Positions 32,428 to 43,400 are shown, numbered from the stretch's first letter. The stretch: DNA of 64,000 nt from Pirellulaceae bacterium (GCA_020852965.1 JADYZV010000151.1:1-64000), one strand, 5' to 3'. Notes: generated from the sequence alone by a model not told the origin. Translations and numbers: made by a program.

Positions 32428-33750
32428 ATGTTATGGTTGCGAACGCTTTCTCTGGGCGTCAAAAGTCTATTGCTTCACCCGCTTCGATCCTTGCTGACCG
32501 TGCTCGGGATTTTCATCGGCGTAGCCAGTGTGATTTGGCTGCTGGCGATTAGCGAAGGGATTAGCAACGAAGCCCAGCGCCAGATCGAAAGTTTGGGGGC
32601 GGACACCATCATGATCCGTTCTGTCGAACCGCCGTCGGACAAACTCAATGCGCAAGGGGTCACCCCCTACGGCTTGAAGCGGTCAGAATACGACATGTTG
32701 GTGAAAACCATACCCACGCTCAAAACCGCAGTTCCCATCCGCGAGATCAAACGCAAATTCACTCATAAAAATCGCACCGTCGAAGGACGCCTAGTCGGCT
32801 GTACCCCCGAATATGCCGAACTGACGCGTCTGTTCATCGATCGTGGACACTTCATTAGCGATGCGGAGAATTTTCGTCGCGATTCGGTCTGCGTGCTGTC
32901 GGCCGAAGTCGCCGCCTCGCTCTTTCCCTACGAAGATCCGATCGGTAAACGAGTCGATTTGCCCGATCACAAAGACTACTATCGCGTCATCGGCGTGCTC
33001 AAGCCGCGCAATGATTCGGCCGCAATCGGTGGCTCCATGGCGGCCCAAAGCTTCAAGAGCGATCTGTACATCCCGATTCAAACACTACAACTGCGTATCG
33101 GAGATACCGTAGTCAGGCGCGCGGGTGCGTCATTCAGTGGCGAAATGATTGAACTCAATCAGATCACGTTGGCGGTCAAAAGCATCCATGACGTCAAGGC
33201 TACCGCCGCCTTGGTCGAAGATGCCCTGCGCAGCCATGACAGCATGGAGGATATTTCGGTGGCCGTGCCGCTCGAACTGCTTGAACAGGCTCGCACCACA
33301 CGCTTGATGTTCATGGTCTTCATGGGCTTGGTGGCCGCTATTTCGCTGTTGGTCGGTGGCATCGGCATCATGAATATCATGCTAGCCACCGTCACCGAGC
33401 GAACTCGTGAAATCGGTATTCGCCGAGCGCTCGGAGCCAAACAAAAAGATATCGTCGCTCAATTCTTAGTCGAAGCGGCCGTACTGAGTGTGGTGGGGGG
33501 CATCACCGGCATTCTGGCTGGAGTATTCTGCAAGCCGGCGATCGTGATGACGCGTGAATTCGTCTCGCAAACCTATCCCGAGACCATGGCAGCTCTTCCC
33601 GACGTGGTCCGCAATGTGACCCCGGCTATTGTCCCCGAATCGATCCCTATTGCCTTCGGTATATCGCTGGTGGTAGGAGTGGTATTCGGTTTGTTTCCGG
33701 CCATCCGCGCCGCGCAGATGAATCCCATCGAAGCCTTGCGCCACGAATAG
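32428..33750 (+). CDS. MacB-like ABC transporter permease (FtsX family)
   Basis: 440 aa with four predicted membrane helices (about 20-42, 290-312, 340-365, 395-420) and one large periplasmic domain between the first and second, the MacB/FtsX topology. The blocks GGIGIMNIMLATVTERTREIGIRRALGAK, in the cytoplasmic loop, and AAQMNPIEALRHE at the C-terminus are diagnostic. It should form a homodimer with the ATPase and the EF-hand adaptor as a tripartite-type exporter or lipoprotein-type mechanotransmission pump. No TolC gene is adjacent. Two REP-like repeats follow the stop codon. Confidence 0.92.
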   Translation: MLWLRTLSLGVKSLLLHPLRSLLTVLGIFIGVASVIWLLAISEGISNEAQRQIESLGADTIMIRSVEPPSDKLNAQGVTPYGLKRSEYDMLVKTIPTLKTAVPIREIKRKFTHKNRTVEGRLVGCTPEYAELTRLFIDRGHFISDAENFRRDSVCVLSAEVAASLFPYEDPIGKRVDLPDHKDYYRVIGVLKPRNDSAAIGGSMAAQSFKSDLYIPIQTLQLRIGDTVVRRAGASFSGEMIELNQITLAVKSIHDVKATAALVEDALRSHDSMEDISVAVPLELLEQARTTRLMFMVFMGLVAAISLLVGGIGIMNIMLATVTERTREIGIRRALGAKQKDIVAQFLVEAAVLSVVGGITGILAGVFCKPAIVMTREFVSQTYPETMAALPDVVRNVTPAIVPESIPIAFGISLVVGVVFGLFPAIRAAQMNPIEALRHE

Positions 33751-34187
33751 TTAGTGTGGCCCGTTTAATGTGGCCCGACGCTCCGCCGTCGGAGTATTTC
33801 AACTAATGTGGCCCGACGCTCCGCCGTCGGTAGCTCCCGTCTTCCTTAGTCGCAATCTCCCGTCTGTAGCTGCAGGATAACGCGACGCTAGCAAACGCTG
33901 GCACAATCGCTACAACCGAAAATGTCTATCTTGCCGGAATAATTGGAATATTTTAACACGGGATGCCGAAAACAAACATTGACGACGAGATCGGGATCAA
34001 GTATTTCCCTTTTGACGGCAATCGATCGCTGTCAAAGTTAGGTAGCTTGGCGATCCAAATCCTGCACCATTAGCGGGATTTATCGCGTCGAACTGAAGTA
34101 GCAGGGCCGTGAGGATTACGGCACAAGATCGACATGTACCAATCACGGCCGGACCACCGGTACCTTTCGCGAAGAAGGAGAGTCGCG
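33751..34187. other. 437-bp region between efflux operon and secretin gene
   Basis: It begins with two REP-like copies (33767-33830). The remainder holds the leader of the secretin gene, with a GTAGCAGGGCC segment near 34099 faintly like the arm of the 5273 element. No other gene seen. Confidence 0.45.
33767..33830. repeat. REP-like repeat family B, two copies
   Basis: AATGTGGCCCGACGCTCCG...GTCGG occurs at 33767-33792 and again at 33805-33830, 38 bp apart; a truncated GTGTGGCCCG sits just before at 33754. Each copy holds the hairpin CCGACG-CTCCGC-CGTCGG. Placed between the MacB-like stop and the secretin leader. Confidence 0.85.
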
Positions 34188-37100
34188 TTGAGTCAAGAAA
34201 ATTGCAAACAGAAGCGACGTTGGCTTAAACGTATTCTCGGTGCGCGGTCTACCACAGCGTTGTGGTTAGCTCCCGCCCTGCTGTCCCCCGCACTGTCGAT
34301 GACAGTTCTTCCGAGCGCCAGTGGCTATGCCCAAGCACCCAATGTTGTGCAGGCGACGAGTGTGGCCACTCCCACGGTGAACGTCGAGTTCGTCACGGGC
34401 TGGCTCGAGTACGCTGCCAAGCAGGCGGAAGCAGGCGACCTGAGCGGTTCAGCAAAGTCATTTGCCGAGGCGCTGCGGGGCCGTCAACTGCTCAAAGTCA
34501 AAGACGAAAAACTGGAAGCTCGGGTGAAAGAGGTCGAGGCGCTGGTCGTCAGCAAGGGGATGACCCGATCCAAGATCGTCGACGCCATCGGATCGCTCGG
34601 TGCGTTGGCTGCGGCTCCGAAAAGTCCCCTGGCTAAGTCATCGATGGGGCAACCCGGTCAGCTCCCAGCGCTTCCCGGCTTGCCACCCGTCGTCGCGGCT
34701 GGCTCACAACCGCCGCTCCCCGCTGGCACGCCGGCGGTTCACACGGCTTCCAACGCTAGCATGCAACCCAATGCGGTAACCCCCGGTGTATACAACCCGA
34801 GTCAAGATAGCAGTTCGCTACGCCCTGCGAGTACGCAGATCGATCTGGCTGTGCCAGCTCCATTGAGCGGCAATGCCAGTGGTGATGAACTCTACCGGCG
34901 CGGCGTCGAACTGCTTGGCCAAGGCCAGCGTGAGCAGGCCCTCGAGCATTTCCGTCGCGCTTGGCAATTCGAGCGTGAGATGGATCCCGCTCTACGCAAT
35001 CAACTCAAGGACAAGCTCAGCTTGCTGAGCAATGCTTCCAGCAGCGTCCCCAATTCGCCTTCGGCTTCTCCATTGCGTCAAGCTACCGAGGAAGAGCTGG
35101 CGGTGCGTCAAAAGATGATGAGCGAAGTCACCGGCGAAATAGCCGCTGCCGAAGCCAATCGCGAAGCGGAGCCTCAAGTGGTCGCCGAACGGTTGCAAAC
35201 GTTGAGGACGCGTGTTTCGCAAGCTAACATGGACGGTAACGCTCGCAAGCAAATGCTGACCATAGTTGATCGTGCCATCGCTTCGCATCAGATTTACATG
35301 ACGCAGAATCGCGCGATGATCGATCAGAACATGCACAATCGTCAAGTCACCGAGCAGATGGCGCTCGACCAAGAAGAGCGTTTCAAGATCGATCAGCAGA
35401 TCGCTTCACTGGTCGAGACCTACAACGATTTGATGGACAAGAAGAGCTTTTACGAAGCTGAAGTCGTCGCCAAACAAGTTGGTGTGCTCGATCCCGATTC
35501 GACCATTGCCAGCCTGCTTATCTCGAATTCTCGCAATGCTCGCCGAATTGGAGAATACGAACAGATTAAATCGATCAAAGAAGATAAATTCATCGACAAC
35601 ATGCTCACCGTGGATGAAGCGGCAATTCCTTTCGACGATCGCGAACCGCTGCTCTTCCCGAACGCCAAGGAGTGGAGTGATCTGACCAAGCGCCGCGCTA
35701 ACCAGCTCTCGGAAGCTCAACAGGGCATGAGCCCAGCCACACAAAAGATTTGGGGGCAACTCAAACAACCTGTGTTGGTCGACTTCAAGGATCGCCCTTT
35801 GGGTGAAGTGCTTCGCACGCTCTCGGATATGTCCGGCGTTCCGATTCATATGGATCTGAATGGATTGGCCGCTGAGGGGGTCACCACGGACTCGCCCGTT
35901 ACCCTGAGCTTGTCCTCGCAGATTTCGCTTCGCAGTGCACTGAATTTGATCGTGCATCCATTGAACTTGGATTTCCAGCCCCAAAACGACGTATTGACGG
36001 TCACGTCGATGCGCAATGGATCGAAGGCAAACGTAACCCGTACCTACAACGTTCGCGACTTCGTGATTCCGATTCCAAACTTCGTCACCGACTATAACAG
36101 TGGAATGGCTGGAGCCATTCGCCAAGCCTACGAAACGATGGGACGCGGTTTGGTTGCGCGGAATTCTGGAGGTCTGGCTGGGCTGAACAACGATATTCAG
36201 CTCGCCTCGGCGACTTCCTCGCTCGATCCCAACGCTCCCGTACTAGGCCAATTGGCGAACCCGAGCATGATGGGCTTCGGTGGCAACCTGCCTGCCGCCG
36301 GCGGCTTTGGCATGAACAACGGCGGTTTTGGCTTGAACACTCCTGGCGGCTCGTTTGGCGGTGGCCCCATGAATATGGGTGGCGGTGCTCAGGGTGGTGG
36401 TTCGCAGGCCAACTTTAGCCAACTGATGATGCTCATCATGCAGACCATCGATCCACTCGATTTCCAAAGTGGTGACAGCACAATGAGTCCGTTCCAGCAA
36501 ACCCTGTCGCTGGTAGTCAGTGCACCTCAGACAACTCATGAGAAGATCGAAGAACTGCTTGAGACGCTGCGTCGCCAACAACTGGTGCAAGTCACCATCG
36601 AGGTCAAGTTCATCACGCTCAACGATAACTTCTTCGAACGCATCGGTGTCGACTTCGACTTGCGTATCGACGACAATGTTGGCCGCCTGCCTCAAGATGA
36701 TCAAGGCAACAGTGCTGTGGTCGGTCTGAGCGGTGGGGTGAGTGCTACCAACGCGTTCCCTGTCACGGCTGACTTCGATGTGGCCTTCACTCAAGATAGT
36801 TTTGCCAATGCGATTCCTCCCTTCGGTGGCGTATTCAATAGTGACGCGGGAGGTAGTATCGGTTTTGCCATTCTCAGCGACTTGGAGATGTTCTTCTTCA
36901 TGAACGCAGCTCAGGGGGATCAACGTTCGAACATTCTGCAAGCTCCGCGTGTGACGATGTTCGATGGTCAACAGGCTTCGATTACCGACAACGTTTCGCG
37001 ACCGTTCGTTACCAGCTTGATCCCGGTGGTTGCCGACTTTGCCGTCGCCCAGCAGCCGGTGATCGTGGTGCTCAACGAAGGTACCACGCTCAATGTACAA

Positions 37101-37568
37101 GCCACCTGTTCTCCCGACAAACGCTTCGTACGTCTGACGCTAAATCCTTCGTTTACACAAATCGATCGCGTCGACACCTTCACCTTTGAAGGCACGCGAA
37201 CCACGCGTTCCAACAGCCGACGCACGGGGACCAACATCCTCAACCCGCAGGGAACGGTCAACGACAGCAACGATGAAGACGAAGTCGTAGTTACAGGTAC
37301 TACGGTTCAACAGCCAAGCTTGGCTTCGACCAACATCTCGACCACGGTCAACGTGCCCGATGGTGGTACGATCCTGCTGGGCGGTATCAAGCGGATGCGT
37401 GAAGGTCGAGTCGAACGCGGCGTACCGATCCTCAGCAAGATCCCTTACGTCAATCGGTTGTTCAAGAACACCGCCATCGGTCGTGAGACCAGTACCTTGA
37501 TGATGACCGTCACTCCACGTATCATCATCCAGGAAGAAGAAGAAATCAAATACGGCGTAAACCCGTAA
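34188..37568 (+). CDS. Secretin (GspD/PilQ-like) with TPR-like N-terminal region
   Basis: 1126 aa outer-membrane secretin forming a large gated pore for type II-like or pilus-like systems. A long Tat-free signal region (about 1-50) precedes a helical TPR-like part (about 65-330). Then comes an N0/STN-like domain (VDFKDRPLGEVLRTLSDMSG, about 530-550), a Gly/Asn/Met-rich insert (about 685-745) and the secretin core, starting at QQLVQVTIEVKFI and containing VPDGGTILLGGIKRM and VPILSKIPYVNRLFKNT near the C-terminus. The TTG start at 34188 has AAGGAG 7 nt upstream; the ATG at 34134 lacks a site. No GspE/F/G genes are nearby, so it is a stand-alone secretin. Confidence 0.88.
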   Translation: MSQENCKQKRRWLKRILGARSTTALWLAPALLSPALSMTVLPSASGYAQAPNVVQATSVATPTVNVEFVTGWLEYAAKQAEAGDLSGSAKSFAEALRGRQLLKVKDEKLEARVKEVEALVVSKGMTRSKIVDAIGSLGALAAAPKSPLAKSSMGQPGQLPALPGLPPVVAAGSQPPLPAGTPAVHTASNASMQPNAVTPGVYNPSQDSSSLRPASTQIDLAVPAPLSGNASGDELYRRGVELLGQGQREQALEHFRRAWQFEREMDPALRNQLKDKLSLLSNASSSVPNSPSASPLRQATEEELAVRQKMMSEVTGEIAAAEANREAEPQVVAERLQTLRTRVSQANMDGNARKQMLTIVDRAIASHQIYMTQNRAMIDQNMHNRQVTEQMALDQEERFKIDQQIASLVETYNDLMDKKSFYEAEVVAKQVGVLDPDSTIASLLISNSRNARRIGEYEQIKSIKEDKFIDNMLTVDEAAIPFDDREPLLFPNAKEWSDLTKRRANQLSEAQQGMSPATQKIWGQLKQPVLVDFKDRPLGEVLRTLSDMSGVPIHMDLNGLAAEGVTTDSPVTLSLSSQISLRSALNLIVHPLNLDFQPQNDVLTVTSMRNGSKANVTRTYNVRDFVIPIPNFVTDYNSGMAGAIRQAYETMGRGLVARNSGGLAGLNNDIQLASATSSLDPNAPVLGQLANPSMMGFGGNLPAAGGFGMNNGGFGLNTPGGSFGGGPMNMGGGAQGGGSQANFSQLMMLIMQTIDPLDFQSGDSTMSPFQQTLSLVVSAPQTTHEKIEELLETLRRQQLVQVTIEVKFITLNDNFFERIGVDFDLRIDDNVGRLPQDDQGNSAVVGLSGGVSATNAFPVTADFDVAFTQDSFANAIPPFGGVFNSDAGGSIGFAILSDLEMFFFMNAAQGDQRSNILQAPRVTMFDGQQASITDNVSRPFVTSLIPVVADFAVAQQPVIVVLNEGTTLNVQATCSPDKRFVRLTLNPSFTQIDRVDTFTFEGTRTTRSNSRRTGTNILNPQGTVNDSNDEDEVVVTGTTVQQPSLASTNISTTVNVPDGGTILLGGIKRMREGRVERGVPILSKIPYVNRLFKNTAIGRETSTLMMTVTPRIIIQEEEEIKYGVNP

Positions 37569-37613
37569 GCCGATTCACCGAACTTCAGAGCTCTGCTTAG
37601 CAAGCAAACTCCC

Positions 37614-37648
37614 AAGCCTAGCTAGTCGCCCGATTAGCTAGGCTTTTT
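37614..37648 (+). terminator. Rho-independent terminator after the secretin gene
   Basis: An 11-bp perfect stem, AAGCCTAGCTA (37614-37624), 10-nt loop and TAGCTAGGCTT (37635-37645) run into a T-tract. It lies 45 nt after the secretin stop codon. Confidence 0.88.
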
Positions 37649-37755
37649 CCATGTTCCGAAAGCTCCTCGGCGAGCCTAGCTTCGTTTCCAAGCCATGCTA
37701 ATCTAGGCATTGCTCACATGTCACATGCTACTTTGGATGTTTCCGGCAAGCTATC

Positions 37756-38229
37756 ATGAACCATCAGCCGATCACATACGAGCTATCCACCTTAGCAGAT
37801 ACAGAGAGCATGGCTCAGCGAGTAGCCGAGCATCTCACCGCGCCACTTGCCATGGCACTGGTCGGAACGCTCGGTTCGGGGAAAACACAGTGGACGCGGT
37901 TCTTGTTGGCCAAGTTGGGAATCGCCAAAGAACAGGTCACCAGTCCCACCTACGTACTGCAGCATACCTACCTTGGCCCGTGGCCCATTCACCACTTCGA
38001 TTTCTATCGGCTCGAATCTGTCGCGCAAGTCTGGGACCTGGGGATCGACGAACTGTACGAACAGCGTTGTCTCGTGATCATCGAGTGGGCGGACAAATTT
38101 CCCGAGTGTTTGCCAGATGATTGTTTGACCATTGAGTTCATCGAAACATCCCACGGTGGACGGACCGCTACATTGTCTGCAAGCGGCCCTCGAGCTACGC
38201 GATTACTGCAGAGGTTATCCTCCGGTTGA
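37756..38229 (+). CDS. tsaE: tRNA threonylcarbamoyladenosine biosynthesis ATPase TsaE
   Basis: 157 aa, the usual TsaE length. It is the ATPase that works with TsaB and TsaD to install N6-threonylcarbamoyl on A37 of ANN-decoding tRNAs. Visible family signatures are P-loop GTLGSGKTQW (about 37-46), SPTYVLQH (about 61-68), HHFDFYRL (about 76-83) and the late IIEWADKFP (about 103-111). No TsaB or TsaD gene lies beside it. ATG 37756 has no strong ribosome site. Confidence 0.93.
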   Translation: MNHQPITYELSTLADTESMAQRVAEHLTAPLAMALVGTLGSGKTQWTRFLLAKLGIAKEQVTSPTYVLQHTYLGPWPIHHFDFYRLESVAQVWDLGIDELYEQRCLVIIEWADKFPECLPDDCLTIEFIETSHGGRTATLSASGPRATRLLQRLSSG

Positions 38230-38235
38230 AAGCCA

Positions 38236-38253
38236 GCGCTGCGCGGTTAAACA
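38236..38253 (+). repeat. Fragment of the inverted-repeat element family seen at 53364-53507
   Basis: GCGCTGCGCGGTTAAACA is identical to 53486-53503, the right arm of the element between moxR and the DUF58 gene. It lies just after the tsaE stop codon. No left arm is found nearby, so this is a solo end or remnant. Confidence 0.6.
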
Positions 38254-38340
38254 TAGATCTACTTCGGCAGCTTTTTCGCGTGGCCGAAACACAAAACTGT
38301 CTAGCCGCGGCAGCGCTCGACGTGCTCACCAACTCGCAAC

Positions 38341-40128
38341 TTAGAATGGCCAGAAGATGGGAATCAAGACGATTGCAATTGCACCCAGGATGAAATTCAG
38401 AGGAGCCCCAATACGAAAAAAGTCCATGAAGCGATAGCCTCCGGGGCCATAGACCATCATGTTGGTCTGGTAGCCGATGGGTGTCATGAAGCTCGCCGAT
38501 GCGGACAGCGCTAAGGCTATGATAAATGGGCGTGCGTCGGCCGAATAGAGTTTGGCCGTTTCTATACAAATGGGAAACATCAACACGGCCGCGGCGTTGT
38601 TGGTGATCAACTCGGTGATGATCGATCCAAAAGCGTAAATGATGATTAGGCCAGCGATCGGTCCCCAAGTAGCGGTCGAGTCGACGACGGCCTGAGCCAG
38701 ATATGTGGCCGCACCGGAATTCTGCAGGGCGGTGCCCACTCCAAACGAAGCAGCGATGGTAATAAGAACCTGCCATTCGATACTCTGCCGCGCATCATTG
38801 GTGGACAAGCAGCCTAGTACGATCATCAGCGTCGCGACCAGCGCAGCCGAGACCACGATCGGCACTGCACCGCTGGTCATCAGTACCATCAACAGCACGA
38901 ACAGGCCTACGGCCAGCCAACTACGATTTCGACGAACCGGTCTCCATTGGTCGACTTGACTGACCAAGTAGAAGTCGGGATCGTGGCGGTGAGTTCGCAG
39001 GAAATGTGGAGGGATTTGCAGAAGCAGTGTATCACCGGTGCGCAATTCGATATCGCCAATCTTTTGCTTGATGCGCTCACCGAAACGATGTACGGCGACG
39101 ACGGCTGCACCATACACGGCGCGAAAGTCGGCGTCGCGAATGCGCTTGCCATTGAGTGACGAACTCTCGGAGACCACCGCTTCCACCAGTCTCCGTTCGT
39201 GGCTTCTAGCGCTTGGCGACATCGTGGCCGACTCCGCGTTTGAGTCGTCGATGACTACCAGGCCTGGTATTCTCTCGAGCTCCAGAATGCTGCTAACGAT
39301 ACCGGTGAACACGAGACGGTCGTGGGACTGCAACACATCGTCGGGACGGACCGGTGCGATGAGTTGTCCCTCACGCTCGATTTCGATCAAGAATAGCCCC
39401 GGCAGTTGCCGCAGTCCTGCTGCCTCGACGCTCTGACCACTCAGGCGGCAGTTCGCACCAATGAGCATCTCCGCTAGATAGTCGCGCCGAGTCTCCTCCA
39501 GTTGCTCCATCAACTCTTTACGCTCTGGCAACAGGTGACGCCCAAACAGCATCAGGAACAGACTACCGACGATCGCGTAGGGCAAGCCGACTTTGCCAAT
39601 TTCAAACAATCCCATGCCCGGCATGTGATGGTCGATCATCAGCCCGTTGACCACCAGCGTGGTCGACGTGCCAATCAACGTACAGGTCCCACCCAGAATG
39701 GTCAGGAACGAAAGTGGGATAAGGAGCTTAGACGGGGCGATGCGCCAGCGCCGGCACCAATCGATCACGATGGGGATAAACATTGCCACAATGGGTGTGT
39801 TGTTGAGCATGGCCGACATCGGAACGACAAACAGCGAAAGTCGTAGCAACGCTCTGCGCTCCGTTTGAACCTTGCCAAGCACATGATGACCGACGTAATC
39901 CAACACGCCCGTCTCGCGCAATGCGGCTACCACCACGAACAAGAATGCGACGGTCAGCATGCCTGCGTTGGCAAAACCCGCGAAGGCCTGATCTGGCGTG
40001 ATGATCCCCATCACGGACAGAAACGCAGTCGCGCCGACGAATAGCAGATCGGGCGGTGCCCAGTTAGTCACTAGTCCGAAAAGCAAGGCGACGACCACCC
40101 CGAGGGTGATCCAGGCATCTAAATTCAT
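38341..40128 (-). CDS. SLC13-family permease with two RCK-C (TrkA-C) domains
   Basis: 595 aa anion:sodium-type transporter (divalent anion, sulfate or dicarboxylate in the family) in the inner membrane. The N-terminal membrane half (about 1-190) includes MSAMLNNTPIVAMFIP, and the C-terminal half (about 400-595) includes ITELITNNAAAVLMFP, the two NTP motifs that coordinate Na+ and substrate. Between them are two soluble TrkA-C/RCK-C domains (about 205-295 and 310-400), a layout of SLC13 regulators. It lies 111 bp downstream of the convergent tsaE. The substrate is not predictable from the sequence alone. Confidence 0.87.
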   Translation of the reverse strand: MNLDAWITLGVVVALLFGLVTNWAPPDLLFVGATAFLSVMGIITPDQAFAGFANAGMLTVAFLFVVVAALRETGVLDYVGHHVLGKVQTERRALLRLSLFVVPMSAMLNNTPIVAMFIPIVIDWCRRWRIAPSKLLIPLSFLTILGGTCTLIGTSTTLVVNGLMIDHHMPGMGLFEIGKVGLPYAIVGSLFLMLFGRHLLPERKELMEQLEETRRDYLAEMLIGANCRLSGQSVEAAGLRQLPGLFLIEIEREGQLIAPVRPDDVLQSHDRLVFTGIVSSILELERIPGLVVIDDSNAESATMSPSARSHERRLVEAVVSESSSLNGKRIRDADFRAVYGAAVVAVHRFGERIKQKIGDIELRTGDTLLLQIPPHFLRTHRHDPDFYLVSQVDQWRPVRRNRSWLAVGLFVLLMVLMTSGAVPIVVSAALVATLMIVLGCLSTNDARQSIEWQVLITIAASFGVGTALQNSGAATYLAQAVVDSTATWGPIAGLIIIYAFGSIITELITNNAAAVLMFPICIETAKLYSADARPFIIALALSASASFMTPIGYQTNMMVYGPGGYRFMDFFRIGAPLNFILGAIAIVLIPIFWPF

Positions 40129-40451
40129 AATGATCGATTAACTGTTGACGAAGAATATTGCCAGAAACAATACTTTGTAGCTACCGCCGCCAGAAGGTAG
40201 AATTGCGCTTTTGCAAAAAAGAATGAGCATCTGAGCATAGGTCGGCTTCGAACGGAAGGGGATGGGGCCACAGTCCTTGTCAGCGGACTGCTTGGTCGAA
40301 ATTCAGCCTATCAAAACCGTATGCTGGTAGCCGGTATCATTGCGTATCGGCAACGTCCGTGCGAGCAAGCCCCTAGGCGTCTGTGATATGCTGTTGGACT
40401 CCGTCGCCACCATAGAAGCAAAACAATTCCGCTTGAAAACCGACTAACCCC
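40129..40451. other. Divergent region, nothing recognised
   Basis: 323 bp between the SLC13 gene (minus) and the PVC heme protein gene (plus). No convincing promoter pair, RNA or repeat seen. Confidence 0.4.
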
Positions 40452-43400
40452 ATGCGCCCATTAAGAGCTTTGCTAAGTCTAATTCTTCTAATATCTACGA
40501 GCCACTTCGCTAGTGGTGCGCAGGGCGAAGAGCGGTTGTCGCTGTTGTTCCTGGGAGACCAAGGCCCTCACCAGCCACGAGCTCTGGCGGACGCGATCAC
40601 ACCTTTCCTCAAGGACAACGGGATCGACGTCACCTATACCGAGGATCTGCCACAACTCAACTTGAAGAATCTGCAAAACTATTCCGGTTTGTTGCTGTAT
40701 GCCAACATCGATACGATCCCCCCGGACCAGGAGCGAGATCTGTTGCAGTATGTGGCTGAAGGAGGTGGCTTCATTCCGCTGCACTGCGCTTCCTACTGTT
40801 TTCGCAATTCATCAGCTTTCGTCGATCTAGTCGGTGCGCAATTCGAGCGCCATGGCGGCCAGGTTTTTTCTACTGAGATTGTCCAGCCCAAGCATCCGAT
40901 CATGCAGGGTTTCGATGGCTTTACCAGTTGGGACGAGACGTACATTCACACGCGTCACAACCCACGCAACCGCATCGTGCTCGAAGTACGAAAGCTTGGC
41001 AACCAGGCCGACGGACTAAGCCAGGAACCGTGGACCTGGGTGCGCACGCAGGGGCAGGGGCGCGTGTTCTACACCGCTTGGGGACACGACCAGCGAACTT
41101 GGAATAACCCCGGTTTTCAAAACTTGCTCTTGCGTGGAATACGCTGGGCTTGCGCATTTGATCCCAGTGTCGTTGCTGCATTTCACGATATGGCCAGCTT
41201 TACACCACCGGCGATGACGGCGATGCGCACGGATGTGGCACGGTTCGAGTATGAAGACGTCGGGCCCAAGATCCCCAACTACCTAACGGGAGAAAAGTGG
41301 GGAACTCAAGGCGAAGTCAAAACGCAAATGCAAAAACCTCTTTCTCCAGAGGAATCGCTCAAGCACTACGTCGTGCCACAAGGATTTCATCTCGAACTGT
41401 TCGCTGCCGAACCCGACTTCCAAGGCAAGCCGATCGCGATGAATTGGGATGAACGTGGCCGATTGTGGGTCTGCGAAACGCTCGACTACCCCAACGAACT
41501 AAAACCGATAGGACAAGGTCGTGATCGTATTCGTATTTGCGAAGACACCGACCAAGATGGCCGCGCCGACAAGTTCACGGTGTTTGCCGAGCAGCTCAGT
41601 ATTCCGACCGCGATCGAATTCTGCCGCGGCGGAGCCATCGTCCAAGATGGCACAGTGACACTATTTCTACGTGACAACGACGGCGATGACCGAGCCGACG
41701 AGCGCGTCGAGCTGATCAGCGGATGGGCGCTCGGAGACACCCACGGTGGGGTGAGCAACTTTCAATATGGGTTGGATAATCACTACTGGGCCATGCAGGG
41801 CTACAACGACTCGAAGCCCAAGTATGCGGGTGGGCACCACTCCGGTTTCCGCCAAGGCCCCTTTCGCTTCCAATGTGGCTCGACGCTCCGCGTCGTAGAT
41901 GTACCTACCCCTCCCACCCCAAACGTACAATCCCTCGAATTCATTCGCTCGACTACCAATAACAGTTGGGGCTTGGGGAGCAGCGAAGAGGGACTGATCT
42001 TTGCCTCGACGGCCAATCGTGCACCGAGCTTTTTTGTGCCCATCCCCAATCGCTATTACGAACGCGTGCGCGGCTGGACTCCGTCTCTAGTCGCCGATGC
42101 CATTGCCCCCGATCACTTGTTTCACCCAATCACTGACAAAGTCCGGCAAGTCGACCATCATGGCGGCTATACGGCAGGGGCCGGACATGCGCTCTATACG
42201 GCTCGCAAATATCCGCAGAGCTGGTGGAATCGAGTCGCCTTTGTTTGCGGTCCCACCGGGCACTTGGTAGGAACCTACGTGCTCAACCGTCAGGGGGCAA
42301 CCTTTCGCGCTACCAACGAATTCAATTTAGTGGCTAGCGACGACGAATGGGCAGCCCCCATCATGGCCGAAGTCGGCCCCGACGGGAACGTGTGGATTCT
42401 CGATTGGTACAACTACATCGTGCAGCACAATCCAACGCCGCAAGGTTTTGAGACTGGCAAAGGGAACGCCTACGAATCGGACCTGCGCGATAAGAAGCAT
42501 GGCCGTGTCTACCGCCTGGTTTACGATGGTGACGACGGAGAAACGGAAAACAACCAAACACCAATGCTGGACGCATCATCTCCAGCTAAATGGATCCAAG
42601 CGCTCAAACATCCCAATCGACTATGGCGACGCCACGCACAACGCTTGCTCGTCGAGCGTGGCGAATTCGATGTCGTGCCGGGATTGATAGAATTGCTGAA
42701 AGATCGCAGCGTCGATGCAACTGGAAACAATGCCGGAGTAACGCACGCGCTGTGGACCCTGCACGGGTTGAAGTTGGGCCAAGCCAATGCGATCCGTCGA
42801 GTTCCCGCAGAACTGCATCGGCAATTGCTCGAACATCCCGCAGCGGGCGTACGTCGCAACGCGCTGCTGACCCTGGCGGCTGACGCTCAAGCGGTCCAGT
42901 GGATCGTGGCCCTCGATGTGGTGCATGACGTGGACGCCCAAGTACAGCTCGCCGCACTGTTAGTGCTCGCTGACGCCCCCGCCGATCCTCAAGCCGCCGA
43001 GCTATTGTCCGAACTGTGTCGAGAGTCCGGCTTTCTCAACGATCACTTCCTAAAAGACGCAGTCATCTGTGCCGCAGCCAGCCACGCCCGCGACTTCTTG
43101 ACCTCCAATGTGGCCCGACGCTCCGCCGTCGGAACGCCCCCTTCGTCTCCAGAAACTCCGTCCTCCAATGTGGCCCGACGCTCCGCCGTCGGAACGCCCC
43201 TGTCGTCGTCAGACGCTTCTCCCTCCAATGTGGCCCGACGCTCCGTCGTCGGATCTGACTTACCCCCTTCCCCCGAAGCCAAAGAAGTCCTCCGAGTCGT
43301 AGCCGAACACGCAGCGCGCAGCGGCATCGACGACGACGCGCTAGCCGCCCTACTCGATAGCATGGCCCAGTCATCGCCTGCCCAAGTCGCTCCGCTGGCC

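Noticed and set aside
43103-43252. CRISPR-like look: about 30-bp repeats alternating with about 30-bp spacers
   Set aside because: Only three units, all in one open coding frame, with the same repeat present singly in intergenic DNA elsewhere; no cas genes or leader.
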